From a virus, in IMG/VR virus record IMGVR_UViG_3300042549_000923, positions 1 to 26,719 of that record: DNA of 26,719 nt; one strand, written 5' to 3'. Both the position numbers and the translations under genes were made by a program. Positions 20,831 to 26,719 of this stretch are shown piece after piece (the first letter of the stretch is position 1; each line of letters starts with the position of its first letter). Below the pieces are notes generated by a model. It made no database searches, was not told the origin of the DNA, and was given only the letters and a program-made list of their open reading frames with translations.

Positions 20831-22129
20831 CTATTGTTCAGTCTGGGTGACTGCAAGAATAACGGCAGGTGCCGCTGGTGCAAAGGCGGTAGCAGCTACG
20901 GTGGCGATGCTGACGTTGGTATTGTCTGCTGCGTACATGACCTCGATGAAGTCACCGGCCAGCAAGGATGCAACTTCATTCAATGTCACAACCAAGTAGC
21001 CGTTGTTCAGTGTGATCGAAGCGACTCGGGCTGAATTGGGAAAATCTGTCGTCCCGTTTTTGCGCAACCAGACCCAAATAGATTTTTGTGCGCTATTGTT
21101 AGAAGTAATCTGTACAGAAGCGGCGATGTTGTACAGGCCAGCTTGAGCTACGTAAATTTCAGAGGTTGTCGTGCCAATGGATACGCCATTGGCGATCTCT
21201 GTGTTGGTGAACAGTAACGGGTAGGCGGTATTGATGACTGCCGGGCTTTGGCTGTTGGTCTTGGTGAACTCGCCATAATAAATCTGTTGCTCGATGGTGG
21301 GTCGGACAAAGATCACGCCGTCGGTAGTGCCGACTTGTAGCACGGCTGCGATGGGCACCACGTTATTCGGCGCGGTTGGCTTGACGTTGGTAAGTCCACC
21401 CGCCACTGTTGGGCTGGCGTACAAGATGTCACCAAGGGTAAACCCGCTGGTGTCTACGTCACGCACAAAGCCCCAAACGGTGCAGTAGCCTTTTTGCCCT
21501 GTGTCTGGCAGGTCGTGTGTCATCACGCCCACGACGTACAGCGTGTTTGTTGCGCCGTTGGCTAGATAGGGTGCCACTGACAGTGCGCTGTCCGGTATGG
21601 CCCCGGTAAACCCTACCACGGTGCCGTTTGGGATGGTGACTCCGGTGAAGTTAGCCACGCGAGCGTAAGTTTCCAGTCCAACCTGCTGCACCACGTCGTA
21701 TTCCATGCCGAGGTCAACGGTCTGGTCTGTTGCGTTCCAGCCCATCCGGCCCATCTGGTTGGTGTGCGGCGCGTCGACCTCGAAATCCAAATAGTTGGTG
21801 TTCAACGTATTGCTGTTTAGCAAAGGCGGTGCACTGTCAAGTGCTTGAATTTCTTTTTGCAGTTCGGCAACATCTGACTCTAGTGACGAGTTGCTGGCAT
21901 AAGCAGCAAAGCCAGCAGGCACCGGGTCAACAGTGGTCAGGTCAATCTCTTGAACTGGTGGTCCTACCTGCAAGTCGGTCAATGACGCATAGTTAGTACC
22001 GCTGCCTGTAAGCTGAAACAGATTGAAGAAGAATCTGTACCATTCACGCGAGATCAGGCCAGTCCGGGCATCCGTAAGAGGAACCCGAGGTGGCGTGATA
22101 TTTGTGAGGATGACGTTTGGTTCACTCAT
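20831..22129 (-). CDS. Tail fibre / receptor-binding protein candidate
   Basis: The 432-residue protein has a short N-terminal attachment-like segment (ITPPRVPLTDARTGLISREWYRFFFNLFQLTG), a small coiled part (ESDVAELQKEIQAL), a beta-rich middle (ETYARVANFTGVTIPNGTVVGF...GYCTVWGFVRDVDTSGFTLGDILYASP) and a C-terminal C1q/TNF-like jelly-roll domain (FTKTNSQSPAVINTAYPLLFTN...GLYNIAASVQITSNNSAQKSIWVWLRKNG...LLAGDFIEVMYAAD). Such C-terminal domains often trimerise and bind receptors. It follows the gp10-like gene with an ATGA overlap, a fitting position for a tail appendage. No endorhamnosidase-like tailspike features are seen. Confidence 0.75.
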   Translation of the reverse strand: MSEPNVILTNITPPRVPLTDARTGLISREWYRFFFNLFQLTGSGTNYASLTDLQVGPPVQEIDLTTVDPVPAGFAAYASNSSLESDVAELQKEIQALDSAPPLLNSNTLNTNYLDFEVDAPHTNQMGRMGWNATDQTVDLGMEYDVVQQVGLETYARVANFTGVTIPNGTVVGFTGAIPDSALSVAPYLANGATNTLYVVGVMTHDLPDTGQKGYCTVWGFVRDVDTSGFTLGDILYASPTVAGGLTNVKPTAPNNVVPIAAVLQVGTTDGVIFVRPTIEQQIYYGEFTKTNSQSPAVINTAYPLLFTNTEIANGVSIGTTTSEIYVAQAGLYNIAASVQITSNNSAQKSIWVWLRKNGTTDFPNSARVASITLNNGYLVVTLNEVASLLAGDFIEVMYAADNTNVSIATVAATAFAPAAPAVILAVTQTEQ

Positions 22130-23568
22130 GCGTTTGTCGGGGTTACGTAAAGTTCAGCACCCATGATGGCAATCTTAACTGGATCGGTACCAGACACCTC
22201 ATACACCCGGTCACGCAGCTTGAGGGTCATGCCCAGACGCCGCCAGATGGTGCGGTAACCGTACTGACCAATGGCACCCATAAGCTGCCAATGCTCGTTG
22301 CTCCAAGTGTGACCACCATCGTCTGACCAGCGTAGCATGGCCTCTGGCTGGCTACCCTGGCCCACAACCAGACCAACACCTGTCTCAGCGTCAAGCTGGA
22401 GGCTGTGGTGCGATGTACGTTTCAGGTTGTTCTGCCCAGGTGCCAACGCACGCCATGACCGAAGCCACTTCTGAGGCTGGCTATTGTCAGCATAGATGTC
22501 TAGGTCAAACGTGTAGATGTTGCCGGTTTCAAAGTCACCGACAACAGTGTTGCCTTCAAAGTTGCACTGGCAATTAGAACGATGCCGAGTAAACGCACCA
22601 TTCACAAATCCAGCACGCTCATGCCACATTTGTGTGGATACGTCATACACCCAAGTTGCGTTGGCAGTTGGGAAGATCAGCACGTAAAACGAGTGGCCTT
22701 CTTGCTGGTACGTGTAAGCCAAAGCGTCGGAAATGTTGCCATACTGAGCAATTGCATACTCGATGGCATGGGTAGAAACCCTAGTGCCTGTGTATCCGTT
22801 GGCCCGGTAGACGATACCTTGTCCACGGGCATCTGTGCCCAGCCAGAACAGGCCGTTGTCGAGCTTGGCAACCGAGTACGCAGCTACACAGCCAATTTCG
22901 TTAAAAGCGCCTTGAATACGCGCCAATGGAAAATCAGGATTGCCAGCGTTATACCAGACCTCAACGGAATCAGAGCCAAACAGCCAGGCTTCGCGGTGGT
23001 CAACTATCAGCGCCACCAGTCCGTCAGGTGAACCTTCGGCACTGGCAAAGTCAAGAGGATCGACTGATAGGCCATCAAGCAGGCTGGTAACCCAAACGCG
23101 CTGGCTGTTAGGTTCGTTAAATACGAAGTACCCGTCAAGATAACCAACTGTTACAGCGCCTGGGAAGTCAGGGTCTGTAATCTGGGCAAAGACGTTGGTG
23201 ACTTCGTTGTAGATGTAACTTGGACCGTTGCAGGCAATAAATAACTGTGTGCCGTTGTCAGCAATCGAAACAGGCCCAGTGCCAGACACATTGCCCAGCT
23301 TAACGGGTGTACCTGTCAGGCTTGTCAGTTTAAAGAACTCAGTGCCCGAGACAACGTAAAAGTCAGAGCCATTGGTCTGGTGTGCCCACAAAGCCCGTAT
23401 TGGGCCTGTACCAACAGTTTGCAGAAAATTAAGGCCAGGGGCGCGGTTTAAGAATCCAGACTCTTTACCGCCTTCTGGGATCAGTTCCGGGAACAGATTG
23501 ATCATGCGATTGTCGGCAGCGTTGACGCTGCGAGCAACATACGCTGAACCAAGAATCTGGGTTTTCAT
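22126..23568 (-). CDS. P22 gp10-like packaged DNA stabilisation / tail hub protein
   Basis: The 480-residue protein matches the Phage_stabilise pattern: MKTQILGSAYVARSVNAADNRMINLFPELIPEGGKESGFLNRAPGL, repeated beta-propeller-like strands, HREAWLFGSDSVEVWYNAGNPDFPLARIQGAFNEIGC and W.R.GMTLKLRDRVYEVSG at the end. In P22, gp10 joins the gp4 ring to the needle and seals the DNA-filled head. Its start ATG (23568) is preceded only by a weak GGTAG; the region upstream has been taken up by the divergent HNH gene's promoter, so its leader may have been rearranged. Confidence 0.9.
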   Translation of the reverse strand: MKTQILGSAYVARSVNAADNRMINLFPELIPEGGKESGFLNRAPGLNFLQTVGTGPIRALWAHQTNGSDFYVVSGTEFFKLTSLTGTPVKLGNVSGTGPVSIADNGTQLFIACNGPSYIYNEVTNVFAQITDPDFPGAVTVGYLDGYFVFNEPNSQRVWVTSLLDGLSVDPLDFASAEGSPDGLVALIVDHREAWLFGSDSVEVWYNAGNPDFPLARIQGAFNEIGCVAAYSVAKLDNGLFWLGTDARGQGIVYRANGYTGTRVSTHAIEYAIAQYGNISDALAYTYQQEGHSFYVLIFPTANATWVYDVSTQMWHERAGFVNGAFTRHRSNCQCNFEGNTVVGDFETGNIYTFDLDIYADNSQPQKWLRSWRALAPGQNNLKRTSHHSLQLDAETGVGLVVGQGSQPEAMLRWSDDGGHTWSNEHWQLMGAIGQYGYRTIWRRLGMTLKLRDRVYEVSGTDPVKIAIMGAELYVTPTNA

Positions 23569-23576
23569 GCTATACT
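23568..23576 (+). promoter_or_regulatory. Extended -10 promoter for the HNH gene
   Basis: TGCTATACT (23568-23576) is an extended -10 with TATACT; no clear -35 is seen 17 bases upstream. It overlaps the start codon of the opposite-strand gp10-like gene. AAGGAG lies seven bases before the HNH start codon. Confidence 0.5.
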
Positions 23577-23603
23577 ACCATTCATATTAAAAGGAGTTAG
23601 ACT

Positions 23604-24149
23604 ATGGAAACGTGGAAACCAGTTTTGGATTTTGAAGAATTGTATGAGGTAAGCGACTTTGGAAATATGCGCCGTATTGCCAGAGCCAAATCTCTTGACG
23701 CCACAAAAATTCCCAAGGCAAAACAAATGTTTGAACACGGCGCTACCCTTAAAGAAGTTGCTACTTTTTTGGGCACCAGCATACCCACAGCCCATTCTAT
23801 CAAGTTGGGCAAGACTTGGGCCGGTGATGCCGCTTACAGACCATGCAAAATTAAATTGCTTAAAGGGTACTTTCAAGTTTCGCTGTGCCGAAACGGTGTG
23901 TACGCTCGCCGCGCTGTCCATCGCGTCATGTGGGAAGCATTTAACGGGCGTATTGAAGGCCGTTTGGAAATAAATCACAAAGACCTTGACCGCGCTAATA
24001 ACCAATTGGATAACCTGGAAATTGTCACGCACCAGCAAAATATTCAGCATGCGATTGACGCATACAAAACTCAAGGACTTTTGAGAGCCGTAAAAGGCAC
24101 CAAGGGCTTTGTTGCGGGTAAGCATAGTAAGTACGACAACGCTCAATAA
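23604..24149 (+). CDS. HNH homing endonuclease (NUMOD4 + HTH + HNH)
   Basis: The 181-residue protein is a free-standing HNH endonuclease of the homing type. NUMOD4 is at residues 1-24 (WKPVLDFEELYEVSDFGNMRRI), a helix-turn-helix-like segment follows at about 37-70 (AKQMFEHGATLKEVATFLGTSIPTAHSIK), and the HNH core is VHRVMWEAFNGRIEGRLEINHKDLDRANNQLDNLEIVTHQQN (about 105-146) with His106, Asn124-His125 and Asn140-region ligands. It nicks or cuts DNA and promotes its own spread between phages. It is the only plus-strand gene in the late region, with its own promoter and an excellent ribosome-binding site, and its end overlaps the gp4-like gene end by seven bases. Confidence 0.9.
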   Translation: METWKPVLDFEELYEVSDFGNMRRIARAKSLDATKIPKAKQMFEHGATLKEVATFLGTSIPTAHSIKLGKTWAGDAAYRPCKIKLLKGYFQVSLCRNGVYARRAVHRVMWEAFNGRIEGRLEINHKDLDRANNQLDNLEIVTHQQNIQHAIDAYKTQGLLRAVKGTKGFVAGKHSKYDNAQ

Positions 24150-24859
24150 TTCGATGCGTAGATGTTGAAACGCTGGCGAGTCGCCACGATAGCGTAAGGC
24201 ATCGACATCACATCGTCAGGGTTATTGATACGCTTCAGGTTACGCTTGCTGGTCATAGCAATGCGCGACACCTGGGGGCTGGGTTCTACGCCAAACTCAG
24301 GTGCAAACTCCATTGCTAGGTTATACGTAAACGCACGCATGTAACCCGGTGGGAAGTGCAAGTCAGTTGCCAAGGTAGCGGGTTGATCAAGTTCCTGCAC
24401 CGACACGAAGTGCCATTCAAGGTCACGAGTTGGTCGGGGGTAGATCGACATGGTGATGTCGGGGAAGCCCATGTTCACAAAGCAGACCTGCGGATACGTG
24501 CTGGTTACAGTCTTGACGGCAATGCCGTTGTACTGCTGCTGGTTAATGAACTTGATGCCAAAGGACACGTTGGTGCCCGGATCACGGAAGTAAGTAGCGT
24601 CATCCAGCATTACAGGGCGCAGGCCTATAAAGTTACCAGAAGGGCCAAGGGTGCGAATGTACTCGCCGGCAGGCCATGTAAATACTTGATCTTGGGTGCA
24701 AAACACGGCCAAACGCTCAATAGACCACGAGTCGATCATCTGGTTTAACGCTATCAAAGCGTCTTGAGACATGGCAGCAGACGGCGTTTCACCTTCGGCA
24801 AGAATGCCAAGCAATCGGAGTGACCGATTAATTTGATCGCCAGCGGTGTATGTCGTCAT
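24143..24859 (-). CDS. P22 gp4-like head-tail adaptor (tail accessory factor)
   Basis: The 238-residue protein has the P22_Tail-4 pattern: YTAGDQINRSLRLLGILAEGETPSAAMSQDALIALNQMIDSWSIERL at the N-terminus, GxxIRTLGPSGNF, ITMSIYPRP and LHFPPGYMRAFTYNLAMEFAPEFG. In P22, gp4 multimers extend the portal ring and receive gp10 and the tailspikes. AAGGAG precedes the start. The next late gene on this strand is the gp10-like one, as in P22, although the HNH gene now sits between them on the other strand. Confidence 0.92.
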   Translation of the reverse strand: MTTYTAGDQINRSLRLLGILAEGETPSAAMSQDALIALNQMIDSWSIERLAVFCTQDQVFTWPAGEYIRTLGPSGNFIGLRPVMLDDATYFRDPGTNVSFGIKFINQQQYNGIAVKTVTSTYPQVCFVNMGFPDITMSIYPRPTRDLEWHFVSVQELDQPATLATDLHFPPGYMRAFTYNLAMEFAPEFGVEPSPQVSRIAMTSKRNLKRINNPDDVMSMPYAIVATRQRFNIYASNY

Positions 24860-24861
24860 GA

Positions 24862-25056
24862 CTAGACTCCTTCGGTTTCCACCTTACGGGTGTATTTGCG
24901 CTTGATCCCGAGTGTGTTAACGGGAGCCGCTTCTTCGGAGTCCGAAGGCGTTTCTAGATTGTACCTTGTCCAGCCGTTTTTCTCATCAGCTTCAGCTTCC
25001 ATGTCGGAAATTGCTACTTTGGAACCGTGGAGAAAGTGTTTTAAATAAATGTGCAT
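24862..25056 (-). CDS. Small conserved head-region protein
   Basis: The 64-residue, highly charged protein (HIYLKHFLHGSKVAISDMEAEADEKNGWTRYNLETPS..., ending GIKRKYTRKVETEGV) has the form HxxHGxKVAISxxEAxxDExNGW, which I recall from small proteins between the coat and adaptor genes of many phages; function unknown. The start has no Shine-Dalgarno site: a UUCG hairpin ends only seven bases before the ATG, so translation may depend on that structure or on coupling. Confidence 0.72.
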   Translation of the reverse strand: MHIYLKHFLHGSKVAISDMEAEADEKNGWTRYNLETPSDSEEAAPVNTLGIKRKYTRKVETEGV

Positions 25057-25063
25057 GTTAAAA

Positions 25064-25081
25064 CGGGGGCCGAAGCCCCCG
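25064..25081 (-). terminator. UUCG hairpin 3 (terminator-like)
   Basis: On the minus strand CGGGGGC-TTCG-GCCCCCG, 7-bp stem, followed by TTTTAAC. It starts 5 bases after the stop of the 25087-25305 gene and lies right before the next start codon. Confidence 0.7.
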
Positions 25082-25086
25082 ATACA

Positions 25087-25305
25087 TTAGGCAGTAATGC
25101 CGAGTGTTTTCAATGCTGTACGGAGAGCATTGATAGCGGTTGCCAACTCAGTACCTGAAGCGGTATTGGTAACAGCCGTAATAGCAGCAGGTTGAGCAAC
25201 AGGAGTAACGCCGAAGAAACCAGCGGTACCTCCAGCTTTACCCATGACTGCGCCATCCAATTGCTGATCTTCATAAGCAACGCCGATTGATTTGGTATTA
25301 GGCAT
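25087..25305 (-). CDS. Head fibre/decoration-like small protein
   Basis: The 72-residue protein starts MPNTKSIGVAYEDQQLDGAVMGKAGGTAGFFGVTP and ends with a helix TELATAINALRTALKTLGITA. A Gly-rich centre plus terminal trimerisation-type helix is usual for small head-fibre or decoration proteins following coat genes. AAGGAACATC precedes the ATG, and a UUCG hairpin lies on each side of the gene. The head-fibre label is by resemblance and position. Confidence 0.7.
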   Translation of the reverse strand: MPNTKSIGVAYEDQQLDGAVMGKAGGTAGFFGVTPVAQPAAITAVTNTASGTELATAINALRTALKTLGITA

Positions 25306-25321
25306 GATGTTCCTTTAAAAA

Positions 25322-25341
25322 GATAGGGCCGAAGCCCCACC
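25322..25341 (-). terminator. UUCG hairpin 2 (terminator)
   Basis: On the minus strand GGTGGGGC-TTCG-GCCCTATC, an 8-bp stem with two G-U pairs, followed by TTTTT. It follows the 25346-25756 gene and precedes the ribosome-binding site of the next gene. Confidence 0.75.
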
Positions 25342-25345
25342 CGAT

Positions 25346-25756
25346 TTAGCCAATACGATAGCAGGTGTAAGTGCCATCACCCGTCTTGCGAGCGCGGAAA
25401 ATAGCACCAAAGCCAGAAGCAGTGGTCAGGCCAGAGCCAACCAAAGTCCAGCCGGTATTGACAGTCAGTGTGCCCACGCCAGTGCTGGTAGACATGACAA
25501 CAAAGTCAAATGTGCTGCCAACTTTAGCGCTGCTGATTTCTGCGTCCACGCCACCCACACCGGCCACCAGCGGAAGCTGGAGGTTGTTGGCATTGGTTTG
25601 TGTGTACAGAATGATGCCACCTTCCAGATCAGCAACCGTCAAAGCGGCAGTTGCGTTAGCTGTGTAGGTTGCAGGAGCTGGAGCGTAGCCCAGCACGATT
25701 TCGTTGAGGTTGCCATCACCAAGTTGATAGCCGCCGCCGCCGTTAGGTAGTGCCAT
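25346..25756 (-). CDS. Capsid decoration-like protein
   Basis: The 136-residue protein starts MALPNGGGGYQLGDGNLNEIVLGYAPAPATYTANATAALTVADLEGGIILYT and ends GFGAIFRARKTGDGTYTCYRIG. It is beta-rich and Gly/Thr/Ala-rich, the pattern I know from small proteins encoded right after coat genes in phages, probably outer head decoration. AAGGA precedes the ATG. A UUCG hairpin separates it from the coat gene. Confidence 0.75.
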   Translation of the reverse strand: MALPNGGGGYQLGDGNLNEIVLGYAPAPATYTANATAALTVADLEGGIILYTQTNANNLQLPLVAGVGGVDAEISSAKVGSTFDFVVMSTSTGVGTLTVNTGWTLVGSGLTTASGFGAIFRARKTGDGTYTCYRIG

Positions 25757-25791
25757 GATAATTTCCTTAAAAAGAATGATTTACGAAGAAA

Positions 25792-25805
25792 GGGGCCGAA
25801 GCCCC
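25792..25805 (-). terminator. UUCG hairpin 1 after the coat gene
   Basis: On the minus strand GGGGC-TTCG-GCCCC, 5-bp stem, followed by TTTCTTCG. It lies 7 bases after the coat stop codon; the short U tract suggests partial termination or 3'-end protection. Confidence 0.65.
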
Positions 25806-25812
25806 ATTCAAT

Positions 25813-26719
25813 TTAGCCCCAGATGCGGGAAGCCATTTGAGGACGAATCGTGCTGTAGCCATACAGAACGTCGATACGGCAAGGCATACGGTCGTTGTTG
25901 ATGTCGTACTGACGAACAACGCGCAGGCTGATACCGTTATGCACAGCACGAGCAGCCATGTCAACACCTTGTGGGAGCAACAGGTCAGCAGTGGCAAACG
26001 TAATGGCGTCCTTGTGGTACACCAAGTTCTGTGCATACTGGCTGGAAGCGGCACCCAGGAAGGTAGCAGCTTTACCAGTCACGGGCAACACATTCATGGT
26101 AGCCAGGGCATGACCAGCCGAGTACATGGGGTACACGGTCACAGTCCAGGTGCCAGACACGGCAGTAGCGTCAGCCAGGGCAACGAACTGATACAGAGAA
26201 CCAGTAGACTCACGAGTCTGTGGGTTGACTGCATAGCTGTCAGCAATGGTAAACACGTCACCAGCCTTGATGGTGGTGGTCACAGAGCCTTGTTCCAACA
26301 GGATGGTAGAAGCACCTTCGGAAGTCACGCCAGGAGTCTTCACCAAAGTGGAGGCCGAGGCATCACGAGAGCCGGTGGTGTGCTGTTTGATCGACTGAGA
26401 CATATTGATCTCGTCAAAGCCCAACACGCCAGTACCCATCATGCCGTTACGGAACTGCTTGCTGATGGTGTCTGTTGGATTGAACAGACCCTTCATACCC
26501 TCAACCAAACCAGCGTTGGCGGCAGGATTAACGGTAGCGTAGCGTGGAGACATAACAGCAGCGTTCTCATTCAGCTTCTGCTGGGCTTGCAACAGCACCA
26601 AAGAAGTAGAAGGAGTAGTGCCTGGGGTGCCAACGGAGTTACCGATGTACTTGTAGGCATTGGCAACGTCAGCGTCGATGCTGGAGGCCAACTGGCTGAT
26701 ACGAGGTTTCAACACACGC
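25813..26719 (-). CDS. Major capsid protein, P22 coat-like (N-terminus cut by window edge)
   Basis: About 300 residues of the coat protein are visible, reading in from beyond the right edge; roughly the first 100 or more are missing if it has the usual P22 length. Features typical of the P22_CoatProtein family include NPAANAGLVEGMKGLFNPTDTISKQFRNGMMGTGVLGFDEINMSQSIKQHTTG, an inserted-domain-like beta region (STILLEQGSVTTTIKAGDVFTIADSYAVNPQTRESTGSLYQFV) and the C-terminal FATADLLLPQGVDMAARAVHNGISLRVVRQYDINNDRMPCRIDVLYGYSTIRPQMASRIWG. It forms the icosahedral shell. A UUCG hairpin follows the stop. Confidence 0.93.
   Translation of the reverse strand, partial: RVLKPRISQLASSIDADVANAYKYIGNSVGTPGTTPSTSLVLLQAQQKLNENAAVMSPRYATVNPAANAGLVEGMKGLFNPTDTISKQFRNGMMGTGVLGFDEINMSQSIKQHTTGSRDASASTLVKTPGVTSEGASTILLEQGSVTTTIKAGDVFTIADSYAVNPQTRESTGSLYQFVALADATAVSGTWTVTVYPMYSAGHALATMNVLPVTGKAATFLGAASSQYAQNLVYHKDAITFATADLLLPQGVDMAARAVHNGISLRVVRQYDINNDRMPCRIDVLYGYSTIRPQMASRIWG

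Noticed and set aside
23565-24146. 193-codon open frame on the minus strand opposite the HNH gene
   Set aside because: It mirrors the HNH gene exactly, has no ribosome-binding site or motif, and the HNH frame has clear domains.
1-26719. CRISPR array, insertion sequence, integrase/att site
   Set aside because: No regularly spaced repeats, transposase or recombinase genes, or paired att-like repeats were seen.

Overview
The window is about 26.7 kb of a tailed double-stranded DNA phage with a P22-like (short-tailed, podovirus-type) virion module. The P22-type parts are a coat protein, a gp4-like head-tail adaptor, a gp10-like tail stabilisation protein and three successive ejection-type proteins. 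Gene style (a TOPRIM-helicase, a Sak4-like ATPase, DUF669, GH108 lysozyme, and KDEALKLALEALxx...EALAQPAxEPV modular proteins) resembles phages of Burkholderiales/Betaproteobacteria, possibly freshwater. That host guess is inference only. No integrase, tRNA, CRISPR array or insertion sequence was seen.

Layout. (1) 1-5850, minus strand: Cro-like repressor, TOPRIM primase-helicase, a DUF6378-like protein, small terminase, an unidentified 450-residue protein and the 5' part of the large terminase, which runs off the left edge. A lone plus-strand gene (690-896) sits between the last two. (2) 5851-5948: divergent promoter/operator region. (3) 5949-12251, plus strand: early DNA-metabolism operon with Sak4-like ATPase, DUF669 SSB-like protein, MazG-like pyrophosphatase, Cas4-like nuclease, C5 cytosine methyltransferase, SF2 helicase, VRR-NUC nuclease and RHH regulator, closed by a strong terminator. 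(4) 12385-14688, plus strand: a second run of small accessory genes. (5) 14555-26719, minus strand: the late region, transcribed right to left from coat protein (cut by the right edge) through decoration/head proteins, gp4-like, gp10-like, tail fibre, a cupin protein, three ejection proteins and the lysis genes. A plus-strand HNH endonuclease gene is inserted between gp4 and gp10.

How it works together. No DNA polymerase is visible, so the TOPRIM-helicase probably recruits host replication proteins. A cluster of DnaA-box matches beside an AT-rich tract (2239-2461) is a candidate origin. The early operon supplies recombination, nucleotide-pool clean-up and DNA methylation. If the genome is circular or circularly permuted, the large terminase leaving on the left and the coat protein entering on the right would be joined by the missing terminase end, portal and scaffold.

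Most interesting points: a methyltransferase gene whose whole length is also open in a second frame carrying another recognisable protein family; a structured non-coding segment before the Cas4-like nuclease; three near-identical UUCG hairpins in consecutive gaps after the coat gene; a compact two-promoter switch; and the candidate origin.
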